Of a DNA stretch of 64,000 nucleotides, positions 47,764 to 56,780 are shown piece after piece. The position numbers were made by a program, and so were the translations under genes. Location: assembly GCF_900460315.1 (NCBI RefSeq), contig NZ_UHIO01000001.1:1889501-1953500 (forward strand), given 5' to 3'. This DNA comes from Veillonella criceti (GTDB taxonomy: Bacteria; Bacillota; Negativicutes; Veillonellales; Veillonellaceae). Positions within the stretch are counted from its first letter, which is position 1; each line of letters begins with the position of its first letter. The notes beneath the pieces were generated by a model that saw only the letters and a program-made list of their open reading frames with translations, had not been told where the DNA came from and did no database searches.

Positions 47764-47946
47764 TCCATATGAGTAAAAAAGAAGAATGTCGAGCTATCAT
47801 TGCGAATCATGATCCTGAGATTAAGCCAGGTATACTTACCATTTAATTGGTTTGGTGTAAGCGTTTGGTATATTCAATTAAATATAGTTATAGTAGTTTT
47901 AAGAGGTATGTCCTATATAGGAAAGATTAATGTTATAGGATAAAAT

Positions 47947-47994
47947 TAATAACGCGGTTTGAAGAGTAATCAGTATCTTCAAACCGCGTTATTA
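47947..47994. terminator. Bidirectional terminator before menA
   Basis: 47947-47965 pairs perfectly over 19 bp with 47976-47994, loop of 10 nt; AGTTTTT follows on the plus strand. The AACGCGGTTTGA arm is the same as in the terminator at 31350-31385. It lies between a plus-strand unit and the convergent menA gene. Confidence 0.87.
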
Positions 47995-48011
47995 GTTTTT
48001 AGTATATAGGG

Positions 48012-48908
48012 TTATCCTATTAATAACCCCAAGCTCACTAATACATGATATATCGTAACACTTATTGAGGTAAATTTCATAGCTTCGTTCATTTTTACTA
48101 CATCAGCGTAGCGGGCTAGAATAACAGAGCTTTTAAAAGCTGGAATTAGCGCTAGTGCACCTAATAAGGTAGCATAGGGAAGTTTTCCTAATAAAGCCCA
48201 AAGTAATAACCAAAGTACACAGAAAACAAATAACCCCCGCAATAGACGAATGCCTTGATCTTTACCCAATAAGATAACTAAAGTGCGACGGCCATGAGCT
48301 TTATCATTGCTGAAATCACGCAAATTATTGGTCATCATAATATTACCAATTAAAATAGTAGAGGGAATAGCTGGAATTAAAAAGTCCCAAAATAGAGTAC
48401 CTGTCCAGGTATAGGCGGTAATGTAAACGATGGCAAATCCCATGGCAATGCCGGAGGCTAATTCACCATATGGTGTGCGAGAGATAGGTTTAGGTCCACC
48501 AGAATAAAATAGGCTAATGAGAATACAAACAGTGCCGGCAGGAATGAGCCACCAAGAGACTTGTGAGGCAAGTAAAATACCTAATACAAGAGGTGTAATG
48601 GTAAATATATAGCCTAATTGTTTGACTTGCGTAGGAGAAATACCTTCGCGGACGATGGTACCACTATTACCAGCAACTTGATTTAAATCAAGGCCCGACT
48701 TGAAATCAAAATATTCATTCCAAATATTAGCCGCTATTTGAGCACTCATGACACAGATTAAAATTAATAGTGTATAAAATAAACTTAAAGCTGTACTTTG
48801 TGCCTGAGGATGCATCGTGCTAGCAAAGGTAGCACCTAGAATAACGGGGCTAAAGGCAGCTGTTAATGTGCGTGGTCTAGCCAAACGATACAATTGAGAA
48901 AATGTCAT
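48012..48908 (-). CDS. menA: 1,4-dihydroxy-2-naphthoate polyprenyltransferase
   Basis: MenA attaches the prenyl tail to dihydroxynaphthoate in menaquinone synthesis at the inner membrane. The 298-residue protein has the first aspartate motif NEYFDFKSGLD (64-74) and the second, TNNLRDFSNDKAHGRRTL, plus about eight hydrophobic segments. ATG at 48908 follows AAAGGAG by 8 nt; a TTG directly before it is less likely. It lies 6 nt after the EamA gene in one operon. Other men genes are not in the window. Confidence 0.9.
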   Translation of the reverse strand: MTFSQLYRLARPRTLTAAFSPVILGATFASTMHPQAQSTALSLFYTLLILICVMSAQIAANIWNEYFDFKSGLDLNQVAGNSGTIVREGISPTQVKQLGYIFTITPLVLGILLASQVSWWLIPAGTVCILISLFYSGGPKPISRTPYGELASGIAMGFAIVYITAYTWTGTLFWDFLIPAIPSTILIGNIMMTNNLRDFSNDKAHGRRTLVILLGKDQGIRLLRGLFVFCVLWLLLWALLGKLPYATLLGALALIPAFKSSVILARYADVVKMNEAMKFTSISVTIYHVLVSLGLLIG

Positions 48909-48914
48909 CAATAC

Positions 48915-49808
48915 TTACTCCTTTCGACGACAGAAGGGACCAATATATAATTGTGGCGGACATGGTAATTGAGCTAATAATACGCCCGTACACATGGCGA
49001 TTAAGCCGATGATTTCTTGATAGTTAAGGCGTTCATCTAAAATTAAATAGCCCATAATACCAGCAAAGACAATTTCAAGGCTCATAATGAGTGAAGCTTG
49101 AGTAGCTGGTAGTTTTCGCTGACCTAAGAGCTGGCCTGTGAAGCCAAGACCTACGGATAGCACACCACCCCACACAATAAATAACCAAGAATTTTCAATG
49201 GCTGTCCAAGATAGTGGTTCAGACCAAAAGGCGGCGATGCCTGAAAAGACGGCACAGCCTAAAAACTGTCCTATCGCTAATTTAAATGGATTATATTGCT
49301 TGCTAATGGCACTTAATAGAATAATGTGTAAAGCCCAAAAGAGCGTTGAAATTAATATAATTCCATCCCCATACGATGGGATAAAACTTTCTTTTAAACT
49401 CAATAAACCAGCGCCGGTTACCGAGCAAAGAACACCCGCTAAAGCCAGTAGACTAATGGGTTGTCCTATAAACAAACCAAGGGCAGGAACGATTACTATA
49501 TAGAGTGCCGTTAAAAAGGCTGCTTTTGAAGCTGTTGTATAGGCGATGGCATATTGTTGTAAGCTGACGCCTAAAAAAAGTAAAAAGCCTAGCAATAAAG
49601 ACGTCCAAATGATAGGAAATCGAGCTTTTTGTGAGGGTGGAGTTTGTTTCATAAAAAATAATAACGGACTGACCGTTAACACGCCTAATAAAAATCGCGT
49701 TGCATTATACGTATGAGGACCTACTAAATCAGCGGCTAATCGTTGCGCGACAAAGGTTGAGCCCCAAACAAAAGCGGTAAGTAATAAACATAAGCGAGCC
49801 TGTAACAT
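48915..49808 (-). CDS. EamA/DMT-family transporter
   Basis: The 297-residue protein has ten hydrophobic segments in two EamA repeats, starting LLLTAFVWGSTFVAQRLAADLVGP, the usual pattern of drug/metabolite exporters. The substrate cannot be predicted. It is the first gene of a two-gene minus-strand operon with menA, whose ribosome binding site lies in the last codons of this gene's region. Confidence 0.88.
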   Translation of the reverse strand: MLQARLCLLLTAFVWGSTFVAQRLAADLVGPHTYNATRFLLGVLTVSPLLFFMKQTPPSQKARFPIIWTSLLLGFLLFLGVSLQQYAIAYTTASKAAFLTALYIVIVPALGLFIGQPISLLALAGVLCSVTGAGLLSLKESFIPSYGDGIILISTLFWALHIILLSAISKQYNPFKLAIGQFLGCAVFSGIAAFWSEPLSWTAIENSWLFIVWGGVLSVGLGFTGQLLGQRKLPATQASLIMSLEIVFAGIMGYLILDERLNYQEIIGLIAMCTGVLLAQLPCPPQLYIGPFCRRKE

Positions 49809-49934
49809 AAAAAGAGGATTCCTTTCTATGAATATAGAATTATATAAAGATAGGCACTAACAATTGTAGCTTAAATACTAGTGCTTGTAAATTGTTATCC
49901 CATTTATAAATTATGGAGAGATGAGGAACGTATT

Positions 49935-51401
49935 GTGATTAGTAAAGCTTTATTAACAGATTTATATCAATTCACTATGATGCAAGGTTTGTTTAAAGAA
50001 AATTTACACCGTACACCTTGTGTGTTTGATCGTTTTTATCGTAAAAACCCTTTTAATGGTGCGTATACTGTAGTGGCCGGGTTAGAGCATGTCATTGATT
50101 ATTTGAAAAACTTAGCGTTTAACGAGGATGATATTGCATATTTGCGTGAAACAGGTTTATTTGAAGAGGATTTTTTAGAATATTTAAAAGATTTTCGTTT
50201 TACTGGCACTGTGTATGCTGCACCGGAAGGTTCAGTCGTGTTTCCTGGCGAAGTTCTAGTTCGCATTGAAGCACCTAAGGATGAAGCTATGCTTATTGAA
50301 ACGCCTTTATCTATGTATTTAAACCATGAGTCTTTGATTGCTACAAAAGCTCGTCGGATTCGCAGTGTCGCAGGGAGTGATAGCTTAGCGGAATTTGGCA
50401 TGCGCCGCGCACAGGGGACTAATGCAGCTGTATATGGTGCCCGTGCTACTATTATTGGTGGTTTTAATGGTACGAGTAATGTATATTCAGCGGCTCAATA
50501 TGGAATTAAGCCTGTTGGCACCATGGCTCATAGTTGGATTATGAGCTTTCCTGATGAATTGACAGCGTTTCGCTCGTATGCAGCGCAGTATGAAAATATG
50601 CTAGTATTGTTGGTTGATACCTATGATACGCTACAGCAAGGTGTTCCCAATGCGATACAGGTATTTAGAGAAGTGAAAGAACGACGAGGCGGCACTATGC
50701 CGAAAGGCTACGGTATTCGGTTGGATAGTGGTGATTTGTCGTATTTATCCCAAGAAGCGTTTCAAATGTTAAAAGAGGCTGGCTTTGAAGATGCTACTAT
50801 TTTTGCCTCTAATGATTTAGATGAGCATCGTATTGCAGATTTAAAAAGTCAACATAGTGCAATCACATCTTGGGGTGTGGGAACCAAACTTATCACGGCT
50901 GACGGCACATCAGCTTTAGGCGGTGTGTATAAATTAGCAGGGCAATGGGATGAAGCGGGTCAATTCAGACCAACTATGAAATTTTCTGACAACATAGAAA
51001 AAGTGACGAATCCAGGGTGTAAGAAAGTGTTGCGCCTTATTAATCGACGGAATCGTAAGCTTATTGGTGATTTAATTTGTTTGGTCGATGAAACTATCGA
51101 TACTACAAAACCTTATACGTTTGAAAATCCCATGTATCCTTGGAAATGCACTCATTTGGAAGCAAACAGCTTTGATGTGATTGATTTGTTAGTGCCAATT
51201 TTTGAAAAAGGCAAATTAGTGTATGACTTGCCAAAATTGCCAGAAATTGTGGCCTATGCTAATGAGCAAATTAAGCTATTGTGGCCTGAGTATTTGCGTT
51301 TAAATCGTCCACCAGTAGTGAAGGTAAATATTAGTCAGAAACTTCATGAACTAAAACAAACTTTATTATTGCAAAAAGTAAAACGTAATCATCATGAGTA
51401 A
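49935..51401 (+). CDS. pncB: Nicotinate phosphoribosyltransferase
   Basis: The enzyme joins nicotinate to PRPP with ATP in NAD salvage. The 488-residue protein shows LLTDLYQFTMMQGLF at the start, EFGMRRAQGTNAAVYGARA near residue 154, GTMAHSWIM near 196 and RLDSGDLSYLS near 264, typical of the bacterial type. GTG at 49935 lies 6 nt after GAGGAA; the longer reading from 49881 has no site. A loose AACAATT/AATTGTT pair lies in the divergent gap upstream. Confidence 0.92.
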   Translation: MISKALLTDLYQFTMMQGLFKENLHRTPCVFDRFYRKNPFNGAYTVVAGLEHVIDYLKNLAFNEDDIAYLRETGLFEEDFLEYLKDFRFTGTVYAAPEGSVVFPGEVLVRIEAPKDEAMLIETPLSMYLNHESLIATKARRIRSVAGSDSLAEFGMRRAQGTNAAVYGARATIIGGFNGTSNVYSAAQYGIKPVGTMAHSWIMSFPDELTAFRSYAAQYENMLVLLVDTYDTLQQGVPNAIQVFREVKERRGGTMPKGYGIRLDSGDLSYLSQEAFQMLKEAGFEDATIFASNDLDEHRIADLKSQHSAITSWGVGTKLITADGTSALGGVYKLAGQWDEAGQFRPTMKFSDNIEKVTNPGCKKVLRLINRRNRKLIGDLICLVDETIDTTKPYTFENPMYPWKCTHLEANSFDVIDLLVPIFEKGKLVYDLPKLPEIVAYANEQIKLLWPEYLRLNRPPVVKVNISQKLHELKQTLLLQKVKRNHHE

Positions 51402-51544
51402 ATTACGTTTTCATTAGAGTATATAATTAAAGGGTAGGTTAAGTAGAATTATAGTGTGTATTCAATAAATTCATTTAAAATATACTTTTTGGTTATATAT
51501 TGATTATATAGCAAATTTTGATTAGAGGCAAAGGAGTGGGTTAG

Positions 51545-52870
51545 ATGCAACGCAAACATATATATGGACTAGTCATGGCTGCTCTATTGGGGAGTAGCAT
51601 GGGCTTTGTAGCGCAAGCGGCTGAAGTGAATAGTGCTACATTGGGAATGGTGTATGCAGTAAGTGAGAGAGCGCAAGCGACTAAGAGTAAAGCGGATAAA
51701 ACAGCAGATTCAGCCCGTGAGATAACAGTAGGACAAGCTACGACAGTACCTAGTTATAGCGGCATTCAACCTGTATTAGTAAGCTCTGTTTTGACAACGG
51801 TAGATAATAGGGCATTGAATACACCACAAGGTGTGACGGTATTTGACCTAAAGCGGATGATGACGCCACAAGGTATGATTGATGGTACCGCTTTTCTTTC
51901 GGCTAAACAATTCAACGAGGATTATGTGAAAGATATTCGGGAATTGGCTGAAAATAAAGATATTAATTTACCTGAATTGAAAAATTTCCAAGGTGAGATT
52001 TTTAGGGATTGGAATGCCTATCAATTGCGTGGTGAAGATGCGAAAGGAGTTCATACGGCGTATGTCGTTGATTTGGCGTTAGGGAAAGATTATATTCAAG
52101 GTGAGCGGGCGGAATTGAAATTAACGAAAGCATTATGGCAGGCCTTGGAAAAAGAGGTCGATGGTACAATGTCTACAAGGGTTGCTGTACGTGGTGGTAA
52201 TGTGAATTTATTAGATTCGTTACAAGCGGCTCAGCAAGCTACTGGATTTGCTAGTGGCGTATCAGATATAGCTACATTTGGTTCTGCCAATGATTCTAAT
52301 AAAATGGCGCATACCTGGCAATTTATGAAAGAACTTAATGCGACTGTATTAGCTGAAAATGAAGCTTGGTTGGCGCCCTATCCGATGACGTATAACCCTG
52401 AAACATTCCACTTGGCTACGATTGAAGGGTATAAGGCGGTACAGACATCACAAGATGCTCTGGCCTTTAATACTTTCGTGAGCGTATATAAAGATAAGTT
52501 TGTGAAAGCGATAGTGGCTGATTTAGCGACTCATGAAAAAGAACTGGCTAAAGATGCTAAGACGAGTGAACGGGCCAAAGAAAAATTAGCGATGAGTGGT
52601 AAAATTCGTGAAGGTTTACAAAAATTCTTTGCTACTTCAGATATTAAGGCGGATGAGTTAGGTCAGTTACAACAAGTAACTTCAAAGCTAGGCCCCGTAT
52701 TGTATGCTGATAGCCGTATGGCCTTCACATTTGATAGTTATGAAATTCCTGTAGGAAATATTAATTTGATTCGCTTCGAAGAAGAAGGACCGGTATTTAC
52801 CTTCTTAGTTACGAATGATGGTGATTTTAATTATTGGGAAAAGCAATTAAAAGCAACCTATGGAATTCAA
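51545..52870 (+). CDS. Secreted protein of unknown family, type A1
   Basis: The 442-residue protein has a signal peptide (MQRKHIYGLVMAALLGSSMG, then FVAQA-A near residue 26) and no further membrane segment. Landmarks are VFDLKRMM near 98, YQLRGEDAKGVHTAYVVDLAL near 160 and a C-terminal end SYEIPVGNINLIRFEEEGPVFTFLV. The same pattern occurs in the gene at 53782, so the two are paralogues. It is first in a four-gene operon behind AAAGGAG. I do not recognise the family; location is probably periplasmic. The stop codon is at 52871-52873. Confidence 0.75.
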
Positions 52871-52886
52871 TAAGGAGGAACGGGTT

Positions 52887-53768
52887 ATGAAATTTTGGAA
52901 ACGAAGTGCTTTAGTAGCTATGTTAGTAGTAGCTGGCGTGCCTTTTGTTGGGCAAAGTGCGACGCAAAATACTATGGGCGTAACAACCCCAGTCGTGACA
53001 ACCGGGGCTGTAACAACTGAATCGATTAAGGTAGGGGCTACGGAAGTATTAGGTCATAAAGGGGCGATTATGGTGCCACGGGATGTAACGATTCGCCGAT
53101 TATCTGATACGGTTATTGTGCCTGCTATAGCAGAGTTAGTTGAAAAGGGGTTAACAGAGGATATTGCCAAAGGACCACGTTTACGGAGTTGGGAAGATAA
53201 TAAATTATTAACGGGTGAAGCAAGAGCACAAAGTCTAAAAATGTATGAACGACAACAGCGTCAGTTACGTCAGATGGATGACTACCGTTTGGGTGAAAAG
53301 GCTGATGTATATCAATGGCAATTAAAAGATCAAGAGGGGCGCAAGACAGCGACTGTATTTGGTTTAGTTTTGACACCTGAAACAACACAGGGGCTTTCTA
53401 CCTTAGCACAACCAGCGTTTATTGATAGTCAATTGCCAACTTTAAATGAACAGTGGTTACAAAGTGATGGTAAATTATACAAAAAAGTACAAGAGTTAGC
53501 TATGAACAAAGGAATTTCAGCCTTTGCCTATACTAAAGCGGAATTAAAAGATCAGACACCTTGGACACGATTACCTCATAGTACACATCCCGCTTATATG
53601 GCAAGTACGAGATTTTTGGCTGGTGTTAATGGATTAGAATTGCCTTATTATTTGCAAGGGGCAGTTGTGTTAACTGAACCTGATCCGGTAGCTTATGTAT
53701 TAGTAACGTCTGATGTTGAAAAAGAGGCGTTTGCACCTCGTTTTGTACAGTTTATTCAAGAATTATAA
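52887..53768 (+). CDS. Secreted protein of unknown family, type B1
   Basis: The 293-residue protein has a signal peptide (KFWKRSALVAMLVVAGVPFVGQSA). It shares with the gene at 54921 the blocks VTIRRLSDTVIVP, YQWQLKDQEGRKTATVFGLVLTPETT, DQTPWTRL and DPVAYVLVTSDVEKEAFAPRF. ATG at 52887 follows AAGGAGGA, 13 nt after the stop of A1. No catalytic motif is visible. The A and B types share a weak common pattern (YQxxxKD...A...L.L.P, then PV..FLVT.D). Confidence 0.75.
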   Translation: MKFWKRSALVAMLVVAGVPFVGQSATQNTMGVTTPVVTTGAVTTESIKVGATEVLGHKGAIMVPRDVTIRRLSDTVIVPAIAELVEKGLTEDIAKGPRLRSWEDNKLLTGEARAQSLKMYERQQRQLRQMDDYRLGEKADVYQWQLKDQEGRKTATVFGLVLTPETTQGLSTLAQPAFIDSQLPTLNEQWLQSDGKLYKKVQELAMNKGISAFAYTKAELKDQTPWTRLPHSTHPAYMASTRFLAGVNGLELPYYLQGAVVLTEPDPVAYVLVTSDVEKEAFAPRFVQFIQEL

Positions 53769-53781
53769 GAGGGATACATGT

Positions 53782-54909
53782 ATGAAATTTAAAAATAAAA
53801 GACAGTTGCTATTAGCACTTGCTATAAGTTTTGGTGTAATTACGAGTGCTAGTGCTTCAGAGCGTGCGCTGGTTGCGGGTGGTAGTGCTTCATATAGTCC
53901 GGTTATCAACCCTATGTCTGGCGCTAGCAGCGTTAGTTCGGCAGCACCACTTAGCATCATAGATACAAGAAGTCATGTATGGCAGACTACAGATGGTAAG
54001 CGGGTACCTTTAAGTGATACCGTTAAAATTTTTGATTTGAAAAAAGCAATGGAAGCGCGTACAACGGATCCAACATTGTATGCGAAAGTTATAGATATTT
54101 ACAATTCGCAATATGCGCAGCTTATTCGTAGTCTGGCTCAAAAAGATACGTTAGATATACCTGAGTTAGCTGAGTATAATAAAAATACAATCAAAAATGT
54201 TAACTTTTATCAATTTCAAGCACAAGATAAAGCGGCTCATCATGTAGCGTATGCTTTTGAACTTCAATTGGAGCCCGAGTCTATCATATATAATGAGGAA
54301 GGCTATCAATTGAGTCGTAAGCTATTTTTACAGATGATAGCTGCTGCAGAAAAAGATAATAATAAGGCCGTCGTAGAAAAATTAAAGGCTGACTTAAAAC
54401 AACATGACGATTTTTATCAAAATAAGCGTGTTGGCTATCATCCTGATGAATTATATCGTTGGGCCGAGATTCAAAATCGTGAAAATATGGCACAGGGGAA
54501 ACAGATAGAGGGATTCGATACGTATATTATGCAGATGATGCAGCAATTTTCACAAAGCCTTGTAAATCAACAGCAAACTAACAGTATTGACATGAAAGCC
54601 ATAAAGCTAGAACAAAAAGACTTTATGGCTAAGGTACAAGCTTTACAAGAAGCTACTTTAAAAACGATGAATATAGAAAATTTAGAAACTGAAGCTATAC
54701 CAGAAATTAAGGAGCATACCGCATTAGGTAAATTGATATTTAATCATCAACGTTCCAATTTGAGTTATGATGGCTATCAGGTTCCTATGGCTACATTTTC
54801 TTTGATTCGCTATGAAGCAACAGGACCGATTATTACCTTTATTATGTCTAATGATGCTGATGGTGAGTTTTGGCAACAGCAATTTGAAAGAATATTACAA
54901 TTAAACTAG
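53782..54909 (+). CDS. Secreted protein of unknown family, type A2
   Basis: The 375-residue protein has a signal peptide (MKFKNKRQLLLALAISFGVI, cleavage near SASA). It parallels A1: IFDLKKAMEA near 75, FYQFQAQDKAAHHVAYAFELQLEPE near 140, and the end YDGYQVPMATFSLIRYEATGPIITFIM. ATG at 53782 lies 13 nt after B1. The middle third differs from A1 in length and sequence, with a basic, Gln-rich helical region. Family and function unknown. Confidence 0.75.
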   Translation: MKFKNKRQLLLALAISFGVITSASASERALVAGGSASYSPVINPMSGASSVSSAAPLSIIDTRSHVWQTTDGKRVPLSDTVKIFDLKKAMEARTTDPTLYAKVIDIYNSQYAQLIRSLAQKDTLDIPELAEYNKNTIKNVNFYQFQAQDKAAHHVAYAFELQLEPESIIYNEEGYQLSRKLFLQMIAAAEKDNNKAVVEKLKADLKQHDDFYQNKRVGYHPDELYRWAEIQNRENMAQGKQIEGFDTYIMQMMQQFSQSLVNQQQTNSIDMKAIKLEQKDFMAKVQALQEATLKTMNIENLETEAIPEIKEHTALGKLIFNHQRSNLSYDGYQVPMATFSLIRYEATGPIITFIMSNDADGEFWQQQFERILQLN

Positions 54910-54920
54910 GGGGCTTATTA

Positions 54921-55673
54921 ATGAAACAATGGAAGAAATGGGCACTAACGGTGACTTGCTTAGTTGGTTTAGTCAGCACTGTACCCGCTGTTAGTGCGGC
55001 TAGTTTGTCAGCGAACACTAATAGTAAGGTTGTTGCACAGAAAGTGATTGGTGGCACAGCTAATTTGCCAAACAATGTAACGGTAAGTCGCTTATCCAAT
55101 AGTATTTTGATTCCAGGTTATATTGATTTAATTGAAAAAACGGCCCGAAAAGAAACGGGCAAGACGATTCAAAATAAAGATTTTAAATTAGGTGAAGCGG
55201 CTGATGCGTATCAGTGGCAACTGAAAGATAAAAAAGTGTTAAAAACCGCGAATGTGTTTACTATGGAGTTAACACCAGAGAACACTAAGGGATTTTCGGC
55301 CGTGTTAAATCCAGTGCTTGTCAAAGAACAGTTGCCAATGATTAATGCGATGTGGCTACAAAGCGAACATCAGATTAATCAATTTTTACAGGGAGCTTTT
55401 GACAATAGAGCTGTTAATTCACTATCAATGAATGTGACGGTTGATATGGAGGATCAAACCCCTTGGACAGAGTTAAAGGGGGCACAATATCCAACGTATA
55501 CAGCCGGTTCTCGTTTATTTGTTAATGCACAAGGGGTTGAGTTACCATTCTATGCACAAGGCGCTATGATTTTGAAAGCTCCAAATCCAGTGGCCTATGT
55601 AATGGTAACTTCAGATGTAGAGCGAAATACGTTTGCTCCTGTTTTTGAAAATTATATAAAGAGTTTTAAGTAG
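54921..55673 (+). CDS. Secreted protein of unknown family, type B2
   Basis: The 250-residue protein has a signal peptide (KQWKKWALTVTCLVGLVSTV, cleavage near VSA). It aligns with B1 along most of its length: VTVSRLSNSILIPGYI, AYQWQLKDKKVLKTANVFTMELTPENT, DQTPWTELKG and NPVAYVMVTSDVERNTFAPVF. It lacks the roughly 40-residue charged insert of B1 near residue 90. It ends the operon and is followed by three short repeats and a terminator. Confidence 0.75.
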   Translation: MKQWKKWALTVTCLVGLVSTVPAVSAASLSANTNSKVVAQKVIGGTANLPNNVTVSRLSNSILIPGYIDLIEKTARKETGKTIQNKDFKLGEAADAYQWQLKDKKVLKTANVFTMELTPENTKGFSAVLNPVLVKEQLPMINAMWLQSEHQINQFLQGAFDNRAVNSLSMNVTVDMEDQTPWTELKGAQYPTYTAGSRLFVNAQGVELPFYAQGAMILKAPNPVAYVMVTSDVERNTFAPVFENYIKSFK

Positions 55674-55675
55674 CT

Positions 55676-55707
55676 TAGACGGAAACTAGACGGAAATTAG
55701 ACGGAAA
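55676..55707 (+). repeat. Three tandem TAGACGGAAA repeats
   Basis: Copies start at 55676, 55687 and 55698, exactly 11 bp apart (one helical turn), just after the B2 stop codon. No function is known to me; slipped replication or a protein-binding array are both possible. Confidence 0.75.
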
Positions 55708-55751
55708 TAGTTGAAAACTATGGGGAATATTTGACTATTTGACAAAAAGAA

Positions 55752-55796
55752 AAACCTCTTATAACACTAGATAATACCTAGTATTGTAAGAGGTTT
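55752..55796. terminator. Terminator after the secreted-protein operon
   Basis: AAACCTCTTA (55752-55761) pairs with TAAGAGGTTT (55787-55796); inside, ACTAG pairs with CTAGT. It can also end the tRNA-Ser transcript coming from the other side, which is followed by A/T-rich DNA. Confidence 0.8.
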
Positions 55797-55835
55797 GATT
55801 ATTATTGAAATTAATCGAAAAATACGGTGTATAGA

Positions 55836-55927
55836 TGGCGGAGAAGGAGGGATTTGAACCCCCGCGCCGGTTGTGCCGACCTACCGCATTTCGAGTGCGG
55901 ACCCTTCAGCCTCTTGGGTACTTCTCC
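55836..55927 (-). tRNA. tRNA-Ser (CGA), CCA encoded
   Basis: On the minus strand GGAGAAG (55927-55921) pairs with CTTCTCC (55846-55840), followed by G and an encoded CCA (55838-55836). The anticodon stem CCGCA/TGCGG encloses CTCGAAA, giving anticodon CGA, which reads UCG. The long variable arm (GTCGGCACAACCGGC region) is typical of class II serine tRNA, and GGTTCAAATCC is the T loop. The 5' 47 nt overlap the tadA coding sequence. Confidence 0.95.
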
Positions 55928-56378
55928 GTTTTTTACGCCGTTCTTTGAAAAAGTCTTTCATTATTTGACTACACTCATCCGCTAATACACCACTTAAAAT
56001 TTCTGGTTCATGATTTAAGCCTGGATGCGTAAGTACATTAAATAAAGACTCTACAGCACCGCCCTTGTAATCGCTACTACCATATACTACTCGATCAATT
56101 CGACTGTTAATAATGGCACCAGCGCACATCGGACATGGCTCTATAGTAACATAAAGCGTGCAACCGGTCAACCGCCAACGATCAAGTATTTCGCAAGCTT
56201 CGCGAATGACTAAAATTTCAGCATGTGCTGTTGCGTCATGGTCTATTTCACGGCGGTTATGATGACGTGAAATAATAATACCATCTTTTACAATAATCGC
56301 GCCAATAGGAATTTCTCCTAACTCATAAGCTTTTTGGGCTTCCATAAGAGCCTCTTGCATATATTCTTGATCTGTCAT
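55881..56378 (-). CDS. tadA: tRNA-specific adenosine deaminase
   Basis: TadA converts A34 to inosine in tRNA-Arg(ACG). The 165-residue protein has the zinc site HAE (in ATAHAEILVIREA) and PCPMCAGA, and ends in a basic helix DFFKERRKKRR. The last 15 or so codons, including the stop, are read from inside the tRNA-Ser gene that follows on the same strand. AAGGAGG precedes the ATG by 6 nt. No terminator separates them, so the tRNA may be processed from the tadA mRNA. Confidence 0.93.
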   Translation of the reverse strand: MTDQEYMQEALMEAQKAYELGEIPIGAIIVKDGIIISRHHNRREIDHDATAHAEILVIREACEILDRWRLTGCTLYVTIEPCPMCAGAIINSRIDRVVYGSSDYKGGAVESLFNVLTHPGLNHEPEILSGVLADECSQIMKDFFKERRKKRRSTQEAEGSALEMR

Positions 56379-56641
56379 GATTACCTCCTTGCTACTATTA
56401 ATACTATATACTAAAATACCTTTCTTTGACTATATATAAGAGCATATTTTGATTATAAATAGAAGGACATTACAGGGGATAACCAAAGGGAATATGAGTA
56501 ATAGGTGAAAAGTGATGAGAAAACTTCACTCAACTCTCACGGTTTTCACATGTAGAATTCATTTTAGACTTGTATTCTATACACATAGCAAGAAACTCTT
56601 ACAGAGAAATGAGTTTTCATTTTCTGTTGTATGTAAGAGAT

Positions 56642-56650
56642 TGCTATAAT
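56642..56650 (+). promoter_or_regulatory. Extended -10 promoter of the phytase leader
   Basis: TGCTATAAT contains a perfect -10 box (56645-56650) with the TGn extension. No matching -35 is present; the dyad directly upstream may bind a regulator. The transcript would begin near 56657 and meet the terminator at 56743. Confidence 0.65.
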
Positions 56651-56742
56651 ATCCCCTTTTAATGCCTCACGAAGCTTTAAAAGACTCTCTCTAAACACAC
56701 AACACACAAACACAAAAAAACACACAAACACAACACACAAAC

Positions 56743-56780
56743 AAAAAAGCCTGTGAATTAAGGATTTACAGGCTTTTTTG
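56743..56780 (+). terminator. Leader terminator before the phytase gene
   Basis: AAAAAAGCCTGT (56743-56754) pairs with ACAGGCTTTTTT (56768-56779), extended inward by four more pairs, loop TAAGG. It ends only 20 bp before the phytase ATG, so expression of that gene needs read-through or a promoter inside it: an attenuator arrangement. Confidence 0.9.

Noticed and set aside
49850-49905. Possible NiaR operator upstream of pncB (AACAATT/AATTGTT and GCACTA/TAGTGC pairs)
   Set aside because: The arms are short, widely spaced and do not match a NiaR consensus that I can state with confidence.
56695-56748. CA-rich tract as a CRISPR or tandem repeat array
   Set aside because: It is low-complexity AC sequence without regular unit or spacers.
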